From assembly GCA_964538875.1 (NCBI GenBank), contig CAZIHO010000005.1, positions 1 to 64,000 of the forward strand: a stretch of DNA of 64,000 nucleotides, in the 5' to 3' direction. The notes under the pieces were generated by a model. The model did no database searches. It saw nothing but the letters and a program-made list of their open reading frames with translations, and was not told the origin of the DNA. Position numbers and translations under genes: made by a program. The DNA comes from CAZIHO01 sp964538875 (GTDB taxonomy: Bacteria > Pseudomonadota > Gammaproteobacteria > Chromatiales > Chromatiaceae). Below, piece after piece: positions 35,725-44,033 of the stretch (the first letter of the stretch is position 1; each line of letters begins with the position of its first letter).

Positions 35725-36819
35725 TCAATCGTAGAAGTAGAAGAATTTCGGGAAGGTGTTGTACTCGGCCTTGAGCCGGAACACATTCTTCCTGGCTAGC
35801 ACCAGGCTTACTTCGCTTTCTGGGTCCAGCAGGTTGCCGAATTTGCGGGCGCCGACCGGGCAGACCTCGACACAGGCCGGGTAACGGTTGTGGCGGCTGC
35901 GTTGCAGGCACCAGTGGCACTTCTCGACCACGCCACGCATACGCGGGCGGTTACCCAGATAGTGGGTGACCGGGTTCATGTCTTCCTTCGGCAGTACCGG
36001 TGTGGTGAGGTTGAAGCGGCGCGCCCAGTAGGGGCAGGCATTCATGCACATCTTGCAGCCGATACACCAGTTGTAGTCGATCACCACCACGCCGTCGCCT
36101 TCGCGAAATGTGGTACGCACCGGGCAAACCTTGACGCAGGGCGGCTTTTCGCACTGCATACAGGCGAGGGGCATATAGGTGGCGTCTTTTTCCGGAACGG
36201 CGTCGGGCTCGTAGAAGTATTGGCCTTCGAGGACTTGGCCAGCGGGCGTGTAGGCGTTACCACCGACCTGGATGCCCAGTCCTTCGGGGTAGCCGTGGTT
36301 CATTTTGTCTTCTTCAAACTGGCCGCGCTCCATGCGCAGCACCTGGATCCACTCGATTTTTTCACCCGGTCGTTGCGTGCCGCGCGACTGGTTGTTCTCG
36401 GCGACACAGGCGTGAACACAGCGGCGGCAGCCGATGCACTTGCGGATGTTGAGGGCATACCCCATCAAAACGCCTGGCGCCGCTTCGGTGGTATCGACGT
36501 TGACTTTCTTTCCGTACTCCTCGGAATAGCGCTTTTCGAGCCGGAGGCGCGCCTCGTCCTTTTCCTCCGCTGTCATCAGCCGATAATTCTTCTGGAAGTG
36601 TTCGGCCCACTCGATAGCCGCTTGGGCGTCATCGGCAGGCACCATCAGCGCCGCAGTGCCCATCAACGATGACAATCCCAGCATACCGCCGGCTTTCAGG
36701 ACATCACGGCGCGTAGCCATGGACTGGCTCTCGGCAGGGTTGGCCGACGCCGGCGGCGCCATGCACGGAGATGATTGCTCCTTGGCCGGATCGGCTGAGG
36801 GAGTTTCTTTTGAGGTCAC
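35725..36819 (-). CDS. TAT-exported ferredoxin-like FeS protein with four [4Fe-4S] motifs (DsrO/NrfC-like)
   Basis: The protein has 364 residues from a GTG at 36819, with GGAGG 8 bases upstream. A twin-arginine signal (TRRDVLKAGGMLGLSSLMG, Arg37-Arg38) follows an unusually long 36-residue polar leader. Sixteen Cys form four cluster motifs at 128/131/134/138, 220/223/228/232, 252/255/258/262 and 301/304/316/320. The layout fits electron-transfer subunits of DMSO-reductase-type and DsrMKJOP-type complexes. It is folded and cluster-loaded before export, then docks on NrfD. The gene leads a probable four-gene transcript with nrfD, the tetraheme cytochrome and the small protein. Confidence 0.93.
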   Translation of the reverse strand: MTSKETPSADPAKEQSSPCMAPPASANPAESQSMATRRDVLKAGGMLGLSSLMGTAALMVPADDAQAAIEWAEHFQKNYRLMTAEEKDEARLRLEKRYSEEYGKKVNVDTTEAAPGVLMGYALNIRKCIGCRRCVHACVAENNQSRGTQRPGEKIEWIQVLRMERGQFEEDKMNHGYPEGLGIQVGGNAYTPAGQVLEGQYFYEPDAVPEKDATYMPLACMQCEKPPCVKVCPVRTTFREGDGVVVIDYNWCIGCKMCMNACPYWARRFNLTTPVLPKEDMNPVTHYLGNRPRMRGVVEKCHWCLQRSRHNRYPACVEVCPVGARKFGNLLDPESEVSLVLARKNVFRLKAEYNTFPKFFYFYD

Positions 36820-37260
36820 AATGCGGCCCTCCGTAAAGTAAAAGTTGACAAAAGCCGTAAGAAATGCTCATAGCAAATCGGTGCGCATTATCGCGCAAGT
36901 GCAGCAAGTCCATAAGTACTTCGACGGATACTTTGATCGACAGCAGATCCCATCGCACCGGGAAAAATGCCCGTTGGCGTTTCCCCTTAGCTAAGTCACC
37001 GAGAATAGACTAGAAACAACTAAAAAGGATATAGTAGAAACAAGAATAGAAATAAACGCTTAATTTGTCAGCCAAGAAAAGTGTAAAAGTTCTCCTTACG
37101 GTAAATAGATCTTTTTTAGCACCTATAGGCTTTCCAAATTGGGCTGTGGGCGATAAGGTAATTATGCGTTGAATTATTCAGGAGGATCTGTGCTTGTTGA
37201 ATAGGACCAAGCCGGTTCCCCAGGGGCCGCAAAATGAAAAAATCTCTTAAGGTTCCCTTG
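36820..37260. other. AT-rich intergenic region between the NrfD operon and sspA
   Basis: The stretch is clearly richer in A and T than the genes around it, especially 37000-37180. It probably carries the promoter of the minus-strand FeS/NrfD operon and part of the sspA upstream region. No open frame with a ribosome site is visible. A GGAGG at 37183 is followed by only four codons and a stop. Confidence 0.6.
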
Positions 37261-37261
37261 A

Positions 37262-37560
37262 TCAGTCTGCCGCCCCGGTTCTTCCCCTGGTGCTAGCTCC
37301 TCGCCCTGCGGGAATTTTCAATTGACCGGCCAAGTCGCCTTGCCGCTGCGCACCAACCCCTGTGCTGGATATTACTTCCTGGTATGCGCTGTCGACGGTC
37401 CCATAGCCTGGGACCCCGGCTTGACCGAAGATCCAGGTCCGCCAAAGAGGTGCCGCCAGGGATGATCTCCACGACCTTGGTCGCAAGATTCCCGAACCTT
37501 GCGACGGACAACCGCAACTCAATCCAGAGGGCGTCCAGGTTCGGATATACTGTGCGCCCT
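37262..37560 (-). pseudogene. Possible frameshifted gene remnant, weak
   Basis: On the minus strand one frame reads LDALWIELRLSVARFGNLAT, then KVVEIIPGGTSLADLDLRS, in natural composition. Near 37425 the frame shifts, and the next frame continues QAGVPGYGTVDSAYQEVISS and TGVGAQRQGDLAGQLKIPAG, to a stop near 37262. Together that is about 95 residues of ordinary-looking sequence. No start, ribosome site or known motif is present. It may be a decayed gene or an accidental pair of frames. No function is proposed. Confidence 0.3.
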
Positions 37561-37630
37561 TTTGGCGTGTCTGGGCGGCGTCTAATTGCCTGCTAAAACG
37601 CGAATTCTCAATGAAGATGGGAGACCCTAG

Positions 37631-38257
37631 ATGGCCGTAGTCGCGAATAAGAGATCCGTAATGACCCTCTATTCCGATCCCCATTGCGCGTACAGTCATC
37701 GGGTACGCATGGTGTTGGCGGAAAAAAGCATCGCCGTGGAAATCGTCGACGTGGACCCCCTCAACCTTCCGGACGAGATCATGGATTTCAACCCATACGG
37801 CACCCTGCCGACTCTGGTTGACCGGGATCTCAAGCTCTATGAGTCGCGCATCATCATGGAGTACCTGGACGAGCGGTTTCCCCACCCGCCCTTGCTGCCG
37901 GTGGATCCGGTATCCCGGGCCAACGCCCGCTTGTTCATGTTTCGGGTGGATAAGGACTGGTATAGCTTGATGGACAAGATCCTGCACGCCCCGGATGCGG
38001 AAGCGGCCCAGGCGCGTCAACAACTTCAGGACAGCCTGGTTGCCACCGCGCCCGTGTTTGAAGCCAAGCCCTATTTCATGAGCGACGAATTAACCCTGGT
38101 GGATTGCGCGGTGACGCCGTTGCTGTGGCGCCTCAAGGTGATGGGGATCAACCTTCCGGCGTCGGCCCGGCCCATCAAGGCCTACCAAACCCGGATGTTT
38201 ACCCGTGACTCGTTCCGTCAAAGTCTTTCCGAGATGGAAGAGGAAATGAGATCTTAG
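37631..38257 (+). CDS. sspA: Stringent starvation protein A (glutathione S-transferase fold)
   Basis: The protein has 208 residues, with GGGAG 9 bases before the ATG. The GST fold shows MTLYSDPHCAYSHRVRMVLAEK near residue 11, NPYGTLPTLVDRDLKLYESRIIMEYLDERFPHP near residue 53 and the C-terminal helical domain. SspA binds RNA polymerase and reprograms transcription under starvation and acid stress; it does not act as a typical GST. It sits directly upstream of sspB, 23 bp away, the standard pairing. In many gammaproteobacteria petABC precedes sspAB, but here an AT-rich non-coding stretch does. Confidence 0.94.
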   Translation: MAVVANKRSVMTLYSDPHCAYSHRVRMVLAEKSIAVEIVDVDPLNLPDEIMDFNPYGTLPTLVDRDLKLYESRIIMEYLDERFPHPPLLPVDPVSRANARLFMFRVDKDWYSLMDKILHAPDAEAAQARQQLQDSLVATAPVFEAKPYFMSDELTLVDCAVTPLLWRLKVMGINLPASARPIKAYQTRMFTRDSFRQSLSEMEEEMRS

Positions 38258-38280
38258 AAAGATTTGGGGAGCATTGGGCC

Positions 38281-38682
38281 ATGACGGAAATGACATCCAA
38301 TCGTCCCTACCTCATCCGGGCGATTTACGACTGGATTGCGGATAACGACTTGACCCCCCATTTGCTGGTGGATGCCAAGCAAGAGGGGGTGCAGGTACCG
38401 ACCCAGTTTATCCAGGATGGCCGGATTGTCCTCAACATTGGTCCGGTGGCGGTGCGCGGGCTGGTGTTGGGCGATGAGGAAATCCTGTTCAGCGCCCGCT
38501 TTGGCGGCAGCTCCATGATGGTTCGGGTGCCGCCCCGTTCGGTGCTGGGGATTTACGCCAAGGAAAACGGCCGGGGCATGTTGTTTCCCGAGGAGCCGGA
38601 CAACCAGGGGGATCCCCCCAGCACTACCACGGATGTTGCCAAGCTGGGCCCGAAAAAGCCAGTGCTCAAGATCGTCAAATAA
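38281..38682 (+). CDS. sspB: ClpXP protease specificity-enhancing factor SspB
   Basis: The protein has 133 residues with GGGGAG before the ATG. The folded domain covers NRPYLIRAIYDWIADNDLTP HLL, then RIVLNIGPVAVRGLVLGDEE and FGGSSMMVRVPPRSVLGIYAKENG near residue 80. A flexible Pro/Asp-rich linker leads to the ClpX-binding C-terminal peptide (PVLKIVK). It tethers ssrA-tagged proteins to ClpXP for degradation. Co-transcribed with sspA. It is convergent with a DUF3301 gene 31 bp away. Confidence 0.95.
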   Translation: MTEMTSNRPYLIRAIYDWIADNDLTPHLLVDAKQEGVQVPTQFIQDGRIVLNIGPVAVRGLVLGDEEILFSARFGGSSMMVRVPPRSVLGIYAKENGRGMLFPEEPDNQGDPPSTTTDVAKLGPKKPVLKIVK

Positions 38683-38712
38683 CGGGCGCCCGAGCCCGCC
38701 AAATCCCACTCC

Positions 38713-39030
38713 CTAACTGTCTTCCGGGTAATCCGGCAGGCCGAGGCTGAGAGATTCCAGGCGCCGGTCCACCAACACCAGGTGTCCGGTATGGCGCCCG
38801 ACGCCTTCCTCGCTGAATTCAAATCCATAGGCGCGGCGCCAGCGCAGGCGGCCGTCCCCATCGCGCCGGAAGCCCAAGCGGCGCAGCGCCACCGTTTGAT
38901 CCAACAACTGCACCCGATTGCGCTCGCAGGCGGCTCGGCAGATGCGAATGGCCTCCTCCCGAGCACCCAGGCTGTCGATCCAGAACCAGCCCAAGGCGAT
39001 GGCGGCGAGGATAACGGCAAGATTTTCCAT
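38713..39030 (-). CDS. DUF3301 protein, single membrane anchor
   Basis: The protein has 105 residues from the ATG at 39030; an upstream in-frame ATG would put 20 charged residues before the membrane anchor. The N-terminal helix (LAVILAAIALGWFWIDSL) anchors it, followed by a cytoplasmic DUF3301 domain (REEAIRICRAACERNRVQLLDQTVAL, then RRAYGFEFSEEGVGRHTGHL). The family is gammaproteobacterial and of unknown function. It is divergent from the macrodomain gene. Confidence 0.85.
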   Translation of the reverse strand: MENLAVILAAIALGWFWIDSLGAREEAIRICRAACERNRVQLLDQTVALRRLGFRRDGDGRLRWRRAYGFEFSEEGVGRHTGHLVLVDRRLESLSLGLPDYPEDS

Positions 39031-39110
39031 GGCTACTTGCGGAAAGTGGCGGGCCAGCTTATGTTGTCTCGCATAAGATCGAATAAACAAAGAGACTGGA
39101 GGACATTAAC

Positions 39111-39665
39111 ATGGGACTGTTGCGCATCGTTATCGACGACATTACCCGGCTGGAGGTCGATGTGGTGGTGAATGCCGCTAATTCCAGCCTGATGGGCGGC
39201 GGCGGCGTGGACGGGGCCATCCATCGCGCTGCGGGACCCGCGCTGCGCGCCTACAACGCCAACCTGGGCGGTTGTCCGGTCGGAGAAGCCCGTATCAGTC
39301 CGGGCTTCCAGTTGCCGGCGCGCTGGATCGTCAGCACGGTGGGGCCCGTTTGGCACGGTGGCGACCATCGGGAAGCGGACGTGCTGCGGAGTTGCTACCG
39401 GCAGGTCCTCACCCTGGCGAAGGAGCATCGGGCGAAAAGCATCGCTATTCCCGCCATCAGTACCGGTGTCTATGGCTATCCCAAGCGGGAAGCGGCGGAA
39501 ATCGCCGTAAAAGTCATCCTAGATTACCTAGATGATTTCGACGAAATTATCGCCTGCTGTTTTAACGAGGAAGACCAGGGCATTTATTTGGACGTTTGCC
39601 AACCCCTGGTCCCGGTCGGGCTTGGGTCTGGCGCCTCTTCGGGGATGTCGTCCGCCCTATCCTAG
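39111..39665 (+). CDS. Macrodomain protein (YmdB-type O-acetyl-ADP-ribose deacetylase)
   Basis: The protein has 184 residues with GGAG 9 bases upstream of the ATG. The ADP-ribose-binding motifs are VDVVVNAANSSLMGGGGVDGAIH near residue 18, catalytic-loop Asp in the GGGGVDG segment, and IAIPAISTGVYGYP near residue 118. It binds ADP-ribose and, in MacroD/YmdB members, hydrolyses O-acetyl-ADP-ribose or ADP-ribosyl links. O-acetyl-ADP-ribose is the product of the sirtuin-type enzyme encoded at 19.1-19.9 kb, though the two genes are far apart. The last 20 residues are Gly/Ser-rich and disordered. Confidence 0.92.
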   Translation: MGLLRIVIDDITRLEVDVVVNAANSSLMGGGGVDGAIHRAAGPALRAYNANLGGCPVGEARISPGFQLPARWIVSTVGPVWHGGDHREADVLRSCYRQVLTLAKEHRAKSIAIPAISTGVYGYPKREAAEIAVKVILDYLDDFDEIIACCFNEEDQGIYLDVCQPLVPVGLGSGASSGMSSALS

Positions 39666-39695
39666 CAACCGCTTGATTACGCCTGCTTGGTGCTG

Positions 39696-39718
39696 ACCGG
39701 CGCGGCGCGCGCGCCGGT
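39696..39718. terminator. 9-bp GC-rich hairpin between convergent genes
   Basis: ACCGGCGCG and CGCGCCGGT pair perfectly around GCGCG, between the macrodomain gene (ending 39665) and trmB (ending 39729). No T-run is present. Confidence 0.5.
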
Positions 39719-39728
39719 TCCCCTTGCG

Positions 39729-40493
39729 CTACTCCTCCCCACGGCGGCTGAAGGTTAGGTCCCAAATCCGGTGCCCCAGGCGCTGCCCGCGCCGTTCAAA
39801 ATGGGTGACGGGCCGGGATTGGGGGCGCGGGGTAAAGTTTCCGGGGCCCGCCTGGTTGTGGAGATCCGGGGTTTGGTCCAGGAGGGCCAAGGTCTGCTCC
39901 GCGTAATCGGCCCAATCGGTGGCAAAGTGCAGCAGCCCCCCCGGCCGCAACACCCGGACTGCCTGGGCGACGAAATCTGCTTGCAACAGGCGCCGCTTGT
40001 GATGGCGGGTCTTGGGCCAGGGATCGGGAAAGAGTACATAGAGCCCCTCTAGGCAGGCGTCGCCGAGACACTGGTTCAGCACCTCCATGGCGTCGCCACG
40101 CAGCAGGCGCACGTTGGTCAAACCAGCCTGGTCCAGGCTTTGCAACAAGCGCCCGATGCCGGGCCGATGGACCTCGATGCCCAGATAGCCCACCCTGGGG
40201 TTGGCGGCGGCGATGGCGGCTAGGTGTTCGCCGTTGCCGAAGCCAATCTCGGCCCGCACCGGCACCTCATCGCCGAAGATTTGCGCCAGATCCAGGACGC
40301 ACCCGGCGGGAGCCTCGATGCCGAAAGTCGGCCATAGCTTGTCGTAGGCGCGCCGCTGGCCATCCGTGAAGCGGCCTTCCCGCAGCACGTAGCTGCGAAC
40401 CCGGTGTTGGCGCGAGCCAGGTTGCGGGGCCGGGTCCACAGTCCTTGGGCCGAACTCCCTCTCCGGGGCGGCGCTAGGGGGAAGTTCGGTCAC
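39729..40493 (-). CDS. trmB: tRNA (guanine-N7-)-methyltransferase
   Basis: The protein has 254 residues. SAM-binding is seen in EIGFGNGEHLAAIA near residue 80 and EVHRPGIGRLLQSL. The tRNA-binding and catalytic segment is YVLFPDPWPKTRHHKRRLLQ near residue 147. RLGHRIWDLTFSRRGEE closes the protein as in most members. It methylates G46 of tRNAs, giving m7G. It lies 6 bp downstream of thiG on the same strand, so the two may be co-transcribed. Confidence 0.94.
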   Translation of the reverse strand: MTELPPSAAPEREFGPRTVDPAPQPGSRQHRVRSYVLREGRFTDGQRRAYDKLWPTFGIEAPAGCVLDLAQIFGDEVPVRAEIGFGNGEHLAAIAAANPRVGYLGIEVHRPGIGRLLQSLDQAGLTNVRLLRGDAMEVLNQCLGDACLEGLYVLFPDPWPKTRHHKRRLLQADFVAQAVRVLRPGGLLHFATDWADYAEQTLALLDQTPDLHNQAGPGNFTPRPQSRPVTHFERRGQRLGHRIWDLTFSRRGEE

Positions 40494-40499
40494 GCTGGC

Positions 40500-41297
40500 T
40501 TAAAAGAACAGGCCCTCGATGGGCGAGGAGGCGGACGCGAAGCGTCGCGCCGGCATGCGCCCGGCCAGGAAGGCTTCCCGGCCCGCCTCGATGGCCATGC
40601 GCATGGCCGCCGCCATGCGTACCGGCTGCTGCGCGGCGGCGATAGCGGTGTTCATCAAGACGCCGTCGCAACCCAGTTCCATGGCAATGGCCGCGTCGGA
40701 CGCGGTTCCCACGCCAGCGTCCACCAGGATGGGGACCTGGGCGTTTTCCACGATGGTGAGGATGTTCAAGCGATTGCGAATGCCAAGACCAGAGCCGATG
40801 GGCGCGGCCAGGGGCATGACCGCCACGCAACCCAATTCCTCCAGGCGCTTGGCCATTACCGGGTCGTCATTGGTATAGACCATGACTTGGAAGCCGTCCC
40901 GAATCAGTTCCTTGGCCGCTTCCAGAGTAGCCAGCACGTCGGGAAACAGGGTCTTGGGGTCGCCCAGCACCTCTAGCTTCACCAGGGCATGACCGTCCAG
41001 GAGTTCCCTGGCCAACTGGCAGGTGCGTACCGCGCTCTGGGCGTCGTAACAGCCAGCAGTGTTGGGCAGGATGGTGTACCGATCCGGCGGCAGCACGTCC
41101 AGGATATTGGGCTGGTCCTTATCTTGGCCCATATTGGTGCGCCGCACCGCTACGGTGACGATTTCCGCGCCACTGGCCCCAATGGCTTGGCCCGTCTCGT
41201 CCAGGTCCCGGTACTTGCCGGTGCCAACCAACAGCCGGGAATTAAATGTGCGGCCCGCAAGGGTCCAAGAATCCGGGGACTGATTGTCTATGCTCAT
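40500..41297 (-). CDS. thiG: Thiazole synthase
   Basis: The protein has 265 residues. The TIM-barrel motifs are [12 protein letters not shown] near residue 20, [18 protein letters not shown] near residue 74, [11 protein letters not shown] with the Schiff-base Lys (about residue 105) and [32 protein letters not shown] near residues 178-209. ThiG forms the thiazole phosphate of thiamine from DXP, glycine-derived dehydroglycine and the ThiS thiocarboxylate. ThiS is encoded 76 bp upstream. thiO, thiF or thiH are not present in the window, so the remaining thiamine genes lie elsewhere. Confidence 0.95.
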   Translation of the reverse strand: MSIDNQSPDSWTLAGRTFNSRLLVGTGKYRDLDETGQAIGASGAEIVTVAVRRTNMGQDKDQPNILDVLPPDRYTILPNTAGCYDAQSAVRTCQLARELLDGHALVKLEVLGDPKTLFPDVLATLEAAKELIRDGFQVMVYTNDDPVMAKRLEELGCVAVMPLAAPIGSGLGIRNRLNILTIVENAQVPILVDAGVGTASDAAIAMELGCDGVLMNTAIAAAQQPVRMAAAMRMAIEAGREAFLAGRMPARRFASASSPIEGLFF

Positions 41298-41373
41298 AAG
41301 AACAATGGGTCTAGTCTATAGTGGGTGAGACGGGGGCGATCCGATTGCGGTGATGCGCCTGGGACGACGGATT

Positions 41374-41574
41374 TTAGCCGCCGCCTACCGCATGTATGAT
41401 CTCAACTCGATCCTGTTCCGCCAGTTGATGCAGGGGAAAGCGGCTGCGGGGCACCAGGGTTTGGTTGATTTCCACGGCGATGCGCCGCTGGCCCAGGTCC
41501 AGCAACTCCAGCAGGCCGGCCAGGGTCAAATCGTCAGGAAGCGTGCGGGGCGCACCGTTTAAGATGATTTCCAC
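41374..41574 (-). CDS. thiS: Sulfur carrier protein ThiS
   Basis: The protein has 66 residues with a beta-grasp fold and the required C-terminal Gly-Gly, here ending HAVGGG. Characteristic strands are MEIILNGAPRTLPDDLTLAGLL and RIAVEINQTLVPRSRF. The C-terminal Gly is activated by ThiF and converted to a thiocarboxylate that donates sulfur to ThiG. It precedes thiG by 76 bp, a normal arrangement. I saw no THI-box (TPP riboswitch) upstream in 41575-41753. Confidence 0.93.
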   Translation of the reverse strand: MEIILNGAPRTLPDDLTLAGLLELLDLGQRRIAVEINQTLVPRSRFPLHQLAEQDRVEIIHAVGGG

Positions 41575-41753
41575 GGCAGTTGTTGGGCTATAGTTTGATG
41601 TTTGACGGCCATTTTACACTAACCGTCCGCCCCGCCAGCTTGAGCTGGCGGTCTGGGTTCAGGTGGGCCGTTCCCTCGGACGGGGAAAATAGCGGGCCGC
41701 CAGCGCCCAGACAACTGCAGACCTGTCATTGATCGAGGGGGAGTCCTGATTCC
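41575..41753. other. Divergent intergenic region thiS / acyl-CoA synthetase with a strong hairpin
   Basis: A perfect palindrome lies at 41632-41651 (CCGCCAGCT, TG, AGCTGGCGG). No T-run follows on either strand, and no THI-box-like sequence (CTGAGA ... ACCTGATCTGG) is visible. It probably holds the promoters of the divergent genes, and the hairpin may be a leader or regulator site. Confidence 0.5.
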
Positions 41754-43580
41754 TTGAGCATCTCCGCCGGTACTCTGGACCTCATTTACGCCGAACAGGC
41801 GCGTACCCTGGACGGTTTATTCGTCCAGCGGGCACGGCGCTCGCCGGATCGGGTCGCTTATCAGCGCTTCGGCGCCAAGAAGCAACTGGTCAGCCTGACC
41901 TGGCGGGACATGGAACGCCAGGTGGGTTGCTGGCAGCAAGCCTTGGTCAACGAGGGCCTGCGACCCGGCGACCGGGTGGCCATCTTGGTCCGCAATTGCC
42001 CGGAATGGGTGATGATGGACCAGGCGGCCCTGGGGTTGGGCCTGGTCACGGTGCCCCTGTTCGTGGATGACCGGGCCGAAAACGCCGCCTTCATCCTGGA
42101 AGACGCGGCGGTCAAGCTGTTGCTGATTCAGGACCTGGGCCGTTGGCGCCGCTTGGCTCCAGCGCTCAAGCTGCCCAATTGTCCCAGCCGGGTGGTGCTG
42201 TTGGATGCGGGTCCAGAAACGGGCCGACAATGGGACCCGGACCCCCGCCTGGTGGCCGCCGCCGACTGGCTGCCGACTCAGGCACCGCCGCCCCGGCAGC
42301 GGGCCGGGGATCCCCATGGCCTGGCGTCCATCGTCTACACCTCTGGTACCACGGGTCATCCCAAGGGCGTGATGCTGAGTCACCACAATATGTTGTCGGT
42401 GGCGGAAGGGGGGGTGCGGATGATTTCGGTGTACCAGGAGGACGTGTTCCTGTCCTTCCTGCCCCTGTCCCATACCTTGGAGCGTAGCGCTGGCTATTAC
42501 CTGCCCATCATGGCCGGCGCCTGCGTGGCGTTTTCCCGGTCGGTGGCTCAGTTGGGGGAGGACCTGGGCCTGGTCCGCCCGACTCTGATGATCGCGGTGC
42601 CCCGGGTTTTCGAGCGTATTTATGGGCGCTTGATGGAACAGTTGGTGACCAAGAGTCCCCTGGAGCGGCGCCTGTTTCACGCCGCCGTGGCCACTGGCTG
42701 GCGCCGCTTCGAGTATGCCCAGGGCCGACGCGGCTGGAACCCGGCTTTGCTCGCCTGGCCGCTATTCAAGCGGCTGGTGGCGGATCAGTTGGGCGCCCGG
42801 CTTGGCGGTCGATTGCGCTTGGCCATCAGCGGTGGTGCGGCGCTGGCGCCGGAAGTGGCGCGGCTGTTCATCGGTCTCGGCGTCACCATCTTGCAGGGTT
42901 ATGGACTCACCGAAACCAGCCCGGTGGTGAGCGTCAATACCCCGGAGGATAATGATCCCGCCAGCGTGGGGCTGGTGTTGGGTGGCACCGAAATTCGGGT
43001 CGGCGACCGGGATGAGTTGTTGGTGCGGGGACCGGGGGTGATGCTCGGCTATTGGAACAACCACGCCGCCACCGCCGCCATGATCGATGCGGACGGCTGG
43101 CTCCATACTGGCGATAAGGTGCGCGTCGAACGGGGCCATATCTATATCACGGGACGCATCAAGGACATCCTGGTGCTGTCCAACGGGGAGAAGGTGCCGC
43201 CGGGCGACATGGAACTCGCCATTAGCCTGGATCCTCTGTTCGAGCAGGTGTTGGTGGTAGGGGAGGGCCGGCCGTATCTGAGTGCCCTGCTGGTGCTCAA
43301 CAATCAGCTTTGGCCGTCCCTGGCCCAGGAATATGGACTGGATCCGGACGCCCCCGCTAGCCTGGCGGACCCCAGGTTGGTGGCGGAAATGCAAACCCGG
43401 GTGCGGGCCGCGTTGCAGGGGTTTCCGGGCTACGCCAAGATTCGCCGTCTGGCCCTGTTGCGGGAACCCTGGACGGTCGATAACGACCTGCTGACTGCAA
43501 CCCTCAAGATCAAGCGGGCGCGGGTGTTAGACAAACACCAGGCGCTGGTGGAGCAGCTGTACGCGGAGGGTCCGGCCTAA
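41754..43580 (+). CDS. Long-chain acyl-CoA synthetase (AMP-forming, FadD/FAA1 type)
   Basis: The protein has 608 residues from a TTG at 41754, with GGGGGAG about 11 bases upstream; no ATG fits the family start. The AMP-binding motif is SIVYTSGTTGHPKGVMLSHHN near residue 192. ILQGYGLTETSPVVS, DGWLHTGDKV and the RIKDILVLSNGEKVPPGDME hinge are typical of the long-chain fatty acid group. It activates fatty acids to acyl-CoA at the inner membrane. The chain length is not determinable. It stands alone, followed 51 bp later by tRNA-Gly. Confidence 0.9.
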   Translation: MSISAGTLDLIYAEQARTLDGLFVQRARRSPDRVAYQRFGAKKQLVSLTWRDMERQVGCWQQALVNEGLRPGDRVAILVRNCPEWVMMDQAALGLGLVTVPLFVDDRAENAAFILEDAAVKLLLIQDLGRWRRLAPALKLPNCPSRVVLLDAGPETGRQWDPDPRLVAAADWLPTQAPPPRQRAGDPHGLASIVYTSGTTGHPKGVMLSHHNMLSVAEGGVRMISVYQEDVFLSFLPLSHTLERSAGYYLPIMAGACVAFSRSVAQLGEDLGLVRPTLMIAVPRVFERIYGRLMEQLVTKSPLERRLFHAAVATGWRRFEYAQGRRGWNPALLAWPLFKRLVADQLGARLGGRLRLAISGGAALAPEVARLFIGLGVTILQGYGLTETSPVVSVNTPEDNDPASVGLVLGGTEIRVGDRDELLVRGPGVMLGYWNNHAATAAMIDADGWLHTGDKVRVERGHIYITGRIKDILVLSNGEKVPPGDMELAISLDPLFEQVLVVGEGRPYLSALLVLNNQLWPSLAQEYGLDPDAPASLADPRLVAEMQTRVRAALQGFPGYAKIRRLALLREPWTVDNDLLTATLKIKRARVLDKHQALVEQLYAEGPA

Positions 43581-43631
43581 CCCTTGCAGCCCTTGAAGGC
43601 CAAACTAGGGGCCACTAGAATTCCTGGCCAT

Positions 43632-43706
43632 GCGGGCGTCGTATAATGGTCATTACCCCAGCTTCCCAAGCTGGAGACGTGGGTTCGATTCCCATCGCCC
43701 GCTCCA
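43632..43706 (+). tRNA. tRNA-Gly (anticodon CCC)
   Basis: A complete cloverleaf of 75 bases ends in an encoded CCA. The acceptor stem is GCGGGCG paired with CGCCCGC. The anticodon stem CCAGC/GCTGG encloses the loop TTCCCAA, giving anticodon CCC. The T-loop GTTCGATTCC is canonical. The glycine identity agrees with the gammaproteobacterial tRNA-Gly(CCC) sequence pattern. It sits between the acyl-CoA synthetase and a DUF2007 gene, 13 bp before the latter. Confidence 0.97.
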
Positions 43707-43718
43707 ATTTCCCCGCCC

Positions 43719-44033
43719 ATGAGCCGCCACCTTTACCAAGCTGCTGATCGCATTGAGGCCCAGCGTCTTATCGACCACCTGGAATTTCACGGCATTGCCA
43801 CGGTTCTGGTGGGTGACTACCTGGCCGGCGCCGCCGGTGAATTGCCGGCCAACCTCTATCCCTGCGTCTGGCTGACGGACGAGCGGGACCAGGTTAGGGC
43901 CCAGGCCCTGTTGCAGGAATTCCTGGGTCCCGTGCCCCGGGAGCCAGGTCCCGGCTGGTGCTGTCCCCAGTGTGGCGAGGCGCTGGAAGCTGGGTTTGAA
44001 TTCTGCTGGCAATGCGGCACCCAGAAACCCTGA
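43719..44033 (+). CDS. DUF2007 plus zinc-ribbon protein
   Basis: The protein has 104 residues. The N-terminal DUF2007 domain (residues 1-70, HLYQAADRIEAQRLIDHLEFHGIATVLV, then ANLYPCVWLTDERDQVRAQALLQEFLG) is a PII-like ferredoxin fold often called a putative signal-transducing domain. A C-terminal zinc ribbon has two CxxC pairs (CPQC and CWQC). The role is unknown. The stop shares bases with the mutY start (TGATG), so translation is coupled. Confidence 0.85.
   Translation: MSRHLYQAADRIEAQRLIDHLEFHGIATVLVGDYLAGAAGELPANLYPCVWLTDERDQVRAQALLQEFLGPVPREPGPGWCCPQCGEALEAGFEFCWQCGTQKP

Noticed and set aside
33224..36819. Complete DsrMKJOP or Psr complex
   Set aside because: Only O-, P- and cytochrome-like parts are present; no DsrM, DsrK, DsrJ or molybdopterin subunit lies next to them.
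41575..41753. THI-box (TPP riboswitch) ahead of thiS
   Set aside because: The conserved CTGAGA and ACCTGATCTGG-type blocks are not present on the thiS strand; only a simple palindrome is found.
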